A stretch of 64,000 bases of DNA from Hyphomicrobiaceae bacterium (GTDB lineage Bacteria > Pseudomonadota > Alphaproteobacteria > Rhizobiales > Hyphomicrobiaceae), in NCBI GenBank assembly GCA_022844275.1, contig JALHMB010000008.1:248001-312000 (forward strand), written 5' to 3'. Shown here one piece after another: positions 60,272-64,000 of this stretch (positions are counted from its first letter, which is position 1; the number at the start of each line of letters is the position of its first letter). The translations under genes and the position numbers were made by a program. The notes beneath the pieces were generated by a model. That model had not been told where the DNA came from. It saw only the letters and a program-made list of their open reading frames with translations, and did no database searches.

Positions 60272-60404
60272 CGCGATATACGCCCAGCATACAAGACACA
60301 TTGCTCACGCCTTCATCAGCGTGTGTGCAGCACTGCAACATCCTGAGGCAATTGAAATCACCGCAACGATGCGCAAGATACTGACCGACGTGAGAGCTGG
60401 ATGA
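60213..60404 (+). CDS. Possible small protein, 63 aa
   Basis: A GTG-started frame that diverges from mobC. The product (MPDGPILSRKAYLALM, then HAFISVCAALQHPEAIEI) has a reasonable helical composition and one Cys. No ribosome-binding site and no family seen. It overlaps the candidate oriT, so it may be a chance frame. Confidence 0.3.
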   Translation: MPDGPILSRKAYLALMTASGAIYAQHTRHIAHAFISVCAALQHPEAIEITATMRKILTDVRAG

Positions 60405-60407
60405 CGA

Positions 60408-60821
60408 CTACCGGATGATGCGCGGTGCCACAGGCGACGGCGGGCGCGAATGCGATCGTTCTTCACTCCTGGCAACAGGCGGTGCCGCCACGAACCCCTG
60501 TTCGACAATCTTCCGCCGCCCCTGCGCCATGCGCCGGCGGATGAAGGGATCGCTGGTGTGGAGCGCCGCGATGGTGTCGAAGGGCACCTGGTGCAAGTCC
60601 TGCGTCGCGACGGACAATTCTTCCGCAAGCTTTTGCAAGGCGTAGACCGCGATGGCGCGAACATCCGCTGCGTGCAGCGGCTGCCCTGTCACGGCGGGGA
60701 GCCAGTGGAAGCTCCAGCCACGCCCGTCGTCATCGGGCTCAATCCAGCACTCAACGCTGGCCTTGCCGCCAAAGTAGATGCGGCGCTGTCCCTCGGCATT
60801 GCGGGTGTGCGTGACGATCAC
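60408..60821 (-). CDS. Hypothetical protein, 137 aa
   Basis: A GTG start at 60821. The first part (RRIYFGGKASVECWIEPDDDGRGWSFHW is a beta-rich stretch, shown here in short: IYFGGKASVECWIEP) looks like a small antiparallel sheet. It is followed by a helix, AIAVYALQKLAEELSV, and an Arg-rich tail ending PRIIR. Not recognised. It sits upstream of mobC in the same direction. Confidence 0.5.
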   Translation of the reverse strand: MIVTHTRNAEGQRRIYFGGKASVECWIEPDDDGRGWSFHWLPAVTGQPLHAADVRAIAVYALQKLAEELSVATQDLHQVPFDTIAALHTSDPFIRRRMAQGRRKIVEQGFVAAPPVARSEERSHSRPPSPVAPRIIR

Positions 60822-60957
60822 ACTCTGAAGCTACCGAACGGCAGTCGCGACACAATGCGCACTGCACAGTCGGTAAGCATCGCCAAGCAACGCGACCTAT
60901 TCCCTTCAGCCCCTGTTGCATCTTAGCCGAGGGATGTCCGACAGCGCGCTCTGGCGC

Positions 60958-61072
60958 GGTGCTGTTTCTTCGGAGCCGGCTCTCGCGGACTGCCCTTTAC
61001 CTCCGGCCGCCTTAGCGGGGGCAGTCCGCGAGAGCTGGCGAACCCCTGCACCGCCAGGTGCTGTTTCTTTGG
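60958..61072. repeat. Pair of 16-bp direct repeats around the long stem-loop
   Basis: GGTGCTGTTTCTTCGG at 60958-60973 and GGTGCTGTTTCTTTGG at 61057-61072 differ at one position. Each is followed at a similar distance by GCGGACT, so a longer unit may have been duplicated. They bracket the 60975-61039 inverted repeat. Confidence 0.6.
60975..61039. repeat. Long inverted repeat (21-bp arms)
   Basis: The arms 60975-60995 and 61019-61039 are complementary at 20 of 21 positions (core CTCTCGCGGACTGCC). The 23-nt spacer is itself GC-rich (CCGGCCGCC). There is no T-tract on either side, so a simple terminator is unlikely. Confidence 0.75.
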
Positions 61073-61568
61073 TGAGGCTTGAGCGGACTCACTTGCCAGC
61101 ACAACGGCCACGGGCATCAGGCGGGGGCTCTGCCCCCGCAACCCCCGAAGTATTGCGGCCCGATGAAGTTAGGGGATGCATCCATGGGCAATGTCGTTGG
61201 AAGGCGTTCGCACGGGCGCTAGGATTCGTCTTGCCGCTGAGGCTGAAGAGCCGTACGGCGGTCCCGGTGATAGCTCATCGAATGGGGCGCCCTACCCGTT
61301 GGGATTGCGGGGCGCCTTCTCTAAATAGCTCCGTGTGTCTGTTCCCTCGCGTCAAGTTGCTTGACAGCTTTGGACTAGCTGATTGTCCAGGTGTTTATTG
61401 ATTCAACATCTTCTCCCGGCCACAGTAGGGTCCTACGAAGAGGTGAACGGAGATAGCTCATGAATGGTATCGGACCGCAGTGGGTCGGAGAGATCGACCA
61501 CGTGCAGGACTAAACTATCGACCTTTTAGTCGACGCAGGGGAGGTGAGCTAATGGCTCGCCGCTCTTG

Positions 61569-62657
61569 CTATATTAGGGATCGAAGCTCTTCCAAAAGTG
61601 CATCGTTCAGTGCGTTTCTATGGCAAAGTTCCATGAGCGAATTATCGTAGGTTGAAAGTTGGGTAAGAATGGAGTGAACGAGCGTGTAAATTTTTGTGCC
61701 TTTGGGATGGTAGGGATTCAAACGTGTCGGCTCCTCTAGTACGCGGATCATAAAGGTGGGCCTCGCCACCGTCGATCTGCGCTCAAACTTTATGTCTAGC
61801 GTTATTGCTAGCATGGCCGTAATCGTTGCGTGATTCGGCACGTCGATAATGTATGACCCCGGCGGATAGTCGCCGTCGTATTCCAAGCGAGCGAGCAATT
61901 TATCGGAACCATGAATCACAACGTACCCGTGAGGGGGTGGAGTTTGCGCTGTCGAGTTTTTATGAACAAGCGTCGCTTCGTCGGTAAAAAGGCGCCCCTT
62001 CTTGAATTCGAAATGGTCCAGCACCGCCCCTTTTGTGCGGGAAATATAACAGTTGACGAAGTGACCCAATATTTTCCCGATAAGCTTGTCTGGTTCTACT
62101 TGTTCAAGGCCTAAGACGCCTGCTAGGAATGAGCGCTGATCTGAATTGGCGTGCATTGCTCGTATGATTTTCTCGGGCCTGGAGCCCCAGACATCTATTT
62201 CGGCAAGATCGGGATACTTGGCAACCAGGTCGCGCTCAGTGTCCGCACGGAAGTCTGCTGGCAGTGCTCTAGAGTGCGGCTGGCGCGAAAGATTTTCAGG
62301 TGAAGTGTTATACTTTCGAGCTAGGGCGGCTTGCGTTAGTGGCGAGCTCCAGTCGTCAGCCAAAACATACCGCGCGAGTTTGAGGCGCTGCTTGTGGAGC
62401 TTTAGTTCCAGTGCACGTGCGGCCGCTTCCGGATTGTGCGTTTCCGGCCGACGCTCTGACACCTCCGCAGTTGTCGCCTTCGCCGCTAACATCTGCCGAT
62501 GAGCAGTTGGTCGGTTCGGGCCTTTCGATACTTCAGCGGAAAGTTCGGCGTTTGGGGAAGAGGCAGCATCGATAAGCTGCACATTGATCCTTTTCGGCGC
62601 TTGGGAGCGATTGGACGCGGCGCGCTGCTTGTCAACGCGCTTGTCGGACTTTGCCAT
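61569..62657 (-). CDS. Hypothetical protein, 362 aa
   Basis: The start MAKSDKRVDKQRAASN at 62657 gives a basic disordered N-terminus of about 110 residues. A helical segment follows, LTQAALARKYNTSPENLS, possibly a helix-turn-helix. The C-terminal domain is mixed alpha/beta (GYVVIHGSDKLLARLEYDGDYPPG, shown in short: GYVVIHGSDKLLARL). No family motif recognised. The body looks more AT-rich than the mob genes. It is divergent from the small secreted peptide genes. Confidence 0.6.
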   Translation of the reverse strand: MAKSDKRVDKQRAASNRSQAPKRINVQLIDAASSPNAELSAEVSKGPNRPTAHRQMLAAKATTAEVSERRPETHNPEAAARALELKLHKQRLKLARYVLADDWSSPLTQAALARKYNTSPENLSRQPHSRALPADFRADTERDLVAKYPDLAEIDVWGSRPEKIIRAMHANSDQRSFLAGVLGLEQVEPDKLIGKILGHFVNCYISRTKGAVLDHFEFKKGRLFTDEATLVHKNSTAQTPPPHGYVVIHGSDKLLARLEYDGDYPPGSYIIDVPNHATITAMLAITLDIKFERRSTVARPTFMIRVLEEPTRLNPYHPKGTKIYTLVHSILTQLSTYDNSLMELCHRNALNDALLEELRSLI

Positions 62658-62792
62658 GGCGTCGAATTCCAGGGGCAAGATCGTTGAACGTTTGGACCAA
62701 TGGAATTGGCCCTTAAGCCTTTGCTTTGTATGACTGAATTCGGCACGATACTGATGTCGCCAACGAAGCAATCAGGAGGCTTCGAGACGCGA

Positions 62793-62854
62793 CTGCAAGG
62801 CGGGATGCGCCCGCCTTGCAGGTTAGGCCGAGTGGGGAAGTTTCAGCCTTCCCC
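62793..62854. repeat. Two adjacent hairpins in the leader of the small secreted peptide genes
   Basis: Hairpin 1 is CTGCAAGGCGGG (62793-62804) with CCCGCCTTGCAG (62810-62821), a perfect 12-pair stem with a five-base loop. Hairpin 2 is GGGGAAG with CTTCCCC at about 62834-62854. Both lie just before the first peptide gene, with no T-run, so they may stabilise or regulate the leader RNA. Confidence 0.65.
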
Positions 62855-62877
62855 TCTCACATTCGAAAGTAAGCACC

Positions 62878-63057
62878 ATGAAGGGCAAGATCGTCAACCT
62901 GACGGCCGCAGCCGGCGTTGCCATGACAGTTATGAGTGCGCCCCCGGCAAGCGCGTTCTCGTGCCAGACTACCGTGAGCTGCACCGGCACAATCCCGATA
63001 CCGCCGCAGCCGCCGTCGCCGCCGATGTGCACCGTCACTGTAAGCTGCAAGTTCTAA
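62878..63057 (+). CDS. Small secreted Pro/Cys-containing peptide, 59 aa
   Basis: The ATG at 62878 opens MKGKIVNLTAAAGVAMTV, a Sec signal cleaved near ASA-FSC (residue 26). The mature peptide of about 33 residues has a Cys pair, a Pro-rich centre (PIPPQPPSPP) and another Cys pair in MCTVTVSCKF. The two TVSC segments suggest an internal repeat. No known family. It is followed 68 bp later by a second small secreted peptide. Confidence 0.6.
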   Translation: MKGKIVNLTAAAGVAMTVMSAPPASAFSCQTTVSCTGTIPIPPQPPSPPMCTVTVSCKF

Positions 63058-63125
63058 TTGACGGTGGGCTTGGTCGGTAACAATCGGCCAAGCCCGGCCC
63101 GTCCTCAAATGTGGGGTGAATAGCC

Positions 63126-63332
63126 ATGTTGAGGCTTCTGGTTGTAACCATGATTGTGGCATTCGGTTCGCTGTCGCCGGCCAATGCCAGGCCGGGTGGA
63201 GAGGTGATCTGCACGAGATTGCCGTGCCCGATTAGTTTTCCAAGGGTTCATGGACCAATGTGCTATTGGCAGAAGAATCCTATTTGTCTTGATCCGTGCC
63301 TAATTGACCGAATGCGTTGCATTCAAAAATAG
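63126..63332 (+). CDS. Small secreted six-cysteine peptide, 68 aa
   Basis: ATG 63126. A signal peptide ends near residue 21 (NAR-PGG or PANA-RPG). The mature part of about 47 residues has six cysteines (ICTRLPC, MCYW, ICLDPC and MRC), enough for three disulfides, plus several Pro and Arg. It resembles a compact secreted toxin or inhibitor in layout, but no family was recognised. It is in tandem with the preceding secreted peptide. Confidence 0.62.
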   Translation: MLRLLVVTMIVAFGSLSPANARPGGEVICTRLPCPISFPRVHGPMCYWQKNPICLDPCLIDRMRCIQK

Positions 63333-63468
63333 GTCGGTGCGGTAAGGGAGGCGGCCCAATGTATTGGGCCGCCCGATCTGCTCGTCATAAATTGAAATTT
63401 CGGCAAGGGCGAAATTGGAATTTTTATATATCCCTCATATAGGGGCCTGAAGTAAGCCTGCGTAATCA

Positions 63469-64000
63469 CTACCGCTTTCTTTCAAGCGAGCGTTCTTGCT
63501 CCGTAAGCGGCTCCGCGCGCGGAGTATCCAGCGTCTGCACCAGCATCTCCGCCAGCGACCGGGTCTCACCCTTCCGCTCATCGCGCGCTTCAACGCGCTC
63601 GGCGCTCAGCAGCCCCCGCGCATCAATGTCTATCGAGAACAGCTCGCCCTGAATATTGATCTCCCGAGCAGACGCCCCATCCCGGTTCGTCAGTGCCTCC
63701 AAGCGAAGCTGCGCGCGGTCCAGATCATCATGCCGGTCTATGAGCGCACTCAGCGTGGCCACCAGCTCATCCTTACGCGAGCGATAATCGGCACCATCCC
63801 TTTGTGGGTCGCCGAACGCACGCGGATCCTCACATAAGCGTTCGACCGCATGCTCAGGGCCGAACTCATCGGCCTGCGAGAGCAGCACATCCACAACATC
63901 AGCCGGTGCCCGAAAATCCCCCGCAAAGACCGACTGCAACATGCCGCGCGCAAGACCAAACCCCTCGCGCATGGAGGCGAGCTCACTTTGAAGGTCGGCG
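63469..64000 (-). CDS. Partial protein of the mobile backbone, C-terminal end (start outside window)
   Basis: The frame runs off the right edge without a start being required: residues ADLQSELASM precede an internal Met at 63972. The visible ~176 residues are acidic and helical (MLQSVFAGDFRAPADVVDVL, shown in short: SVFAGDFRAPADVV). Then comes a Glu/Arg-rich end with ERLCEDPRAFGDP and SLAEMLVQTLDTP. No motif recognised. It could be the tail of a large conjugation or DNA-processing protein. Confidence 0.5.
   Translation of the reverse strand, partial: ADLQSELASMREGFGLARGMLQSVFAGDFRAPADVVDVLLSQADEFGPEHAVERLCEDPRAFGDPQRDGADYRSRKDELVATLSALIDRHDDLDRAQLRLEALTNRDGASAREINIQGELFSIDIDARGLLSAERVEARDERKGETRSLAEMLVQTLDTPRAEPLTEQERSLERKR

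Larger units (their letters stand above)
60822..61568. other. 747-bp noncoding region with repeats (candidate oriV/oriT or regulatory locus)
   Basis: No frame here is convincing. The region holds a long stem-loop (60975-61039), a pair of 16-bp direct repeats (60958-60973 and 61057-61072), a GC hairpin at 61121-61139 (GCGGGGG/CCCCCGC) and a GACTAAA/TTTAGTC inverted repeat near 61510-61533. Such density of dyads suits an origin or a control region of the mobile element. Confidence 0.5.
30528..64000. mobile_element. Integrative mobilizable element, left end and body (right end outside window)
   Basis: The element begins at the tRNA-Gly 3' fragment and contains integrase, PcfJ-like, DpnD/PcfM-like, ArdC-type antirestriction, umuDC with SOS box, HTH regulator, MOBP relaxase and MobC. 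Base composition drops in several cargo blocks (32.5-41.5, 44-45.4 and 55.3-57.8 kb look more AT-rich than the chromosome). No type IV secretion, coupling protein or replication gene is visible before 64000. Within the window it therefore looks mobilizable by a helper, but a transfer module could lie further right. Confidence 0.75.

Noticed and set aside
60916-61401. 161-residue plus-strand frame in the repeat-rich region
   Set aside because: Composition is rich in Arg, Pro, Ala and Gly without pattern, and it crosses two inverted repeats. No ribosome-binding site.
61460-61514. 17-residue plus-strand peptide starting MNGIGPQW as a leader peptide
   Set aside because: It has a plausible ribosome-binding site, but no downstream gene on that strand that it could control.
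30528-64000. CRISPR array or cas genes in the element
   Set aside because: No regularly spaced direct repeats and no Cas-like proteins were seen.

Overview
This is a high-GC window (roughly 60-65% by eye). It reads as a chromosome segment of an alphaproteobacterium, probably Hyphomicrobiales. The case rests on a GcrA cell-cycle regulator, a TAXI-type TRAP transporter with a fused permease, a DUF4212 plus sodium:solute symporter pair, a bactofilin, and an alphaproteobacterial LexA box (GTTC-N7-GTTC). The genus is inference.

Bases 1-30500 look like core chromosome. Region by region: (a) 1-4983, the end of an Asp/Glu racemase or maleate isomerase family gene, an M20 N-carbamoyl amidase and a two-gene TAXI-TRAP importer, a plausible scavenging unit for hydantoin/carbamoyl or maleate-type compounds; (b) 5838-8088, a DUF4212/SSS symporter pair closed by a strong terminator; (c) 8203-10744, small membrane and secreted proteins, a PilZ protein and an SGNH hydrolase; (d) 10816-16348, a leftward run of a Gld-like ABC exporter (ATPase, permease, GldG-type auxiliary protein, DUF4340 protein) leading into nadD; (e) 16980-24271, gcrA, glpK, a TVP38 membrane protein coupled to a flavin disulfide reductase, an orphan histidine kinase and a bactofilin fusion; (f) 24352-28863, tRNA-Phe, a GT2 glycosyltransferase, two long REP-like palindromes, and an eptA-like phosphoethanolamine transferase with a lipid kinase 5 nt downstream.

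From 30528 to the right edge the window appears to be the left part of an integrative mobilizable element. The boundary is the 3' 45 nt of a tRNA-Gly(CCC), on the minus strand, next to a tyrosine recombinase. The complete tRNA-Gly should lie beyond 64000. The backbone carries a PcfJ-like protein, a DpnD/PcfM-like protein, a DNA methyltransferase in a string of overlapping small genes, an ArdC-type antirestriction gene with a C-terminal frameshift, umuDC with its own SOS box, and a MOBP-type relaxase with MobC. No type IV secretion genes are visible, so in this window it looks mobilizable rather than self-conjugative.

The cargo is the most interesting part. An island at 32571-41509 combines a 57-residue peptide gene and a PaaK-like adenylate-forming enzyme (plus strand) with a convergent seven-gene operon: two radical SAM proteins with extra C-terminal cysteines, two GT2 glycosyltransferases, a P-loop kinase, a HAD phosphatase-like protein and a DUF455 ferritin-like protein. 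I do not recognise this combination as a described pathway. It looks like a cluster for a modified, probably glycosylated, peptide or small molecule. Other cargo includes a secreted patatin flanked by imperfect direct repeats, a serine-acetyltransferase-like protein and a flippase, an MntA-HepT toxin-antitoxin pair, a single-protein PD-(D/E)XK nuclease/P-loop NTPase that may be a defence protein, and two tandem small secreted cysteine-containing peptides.
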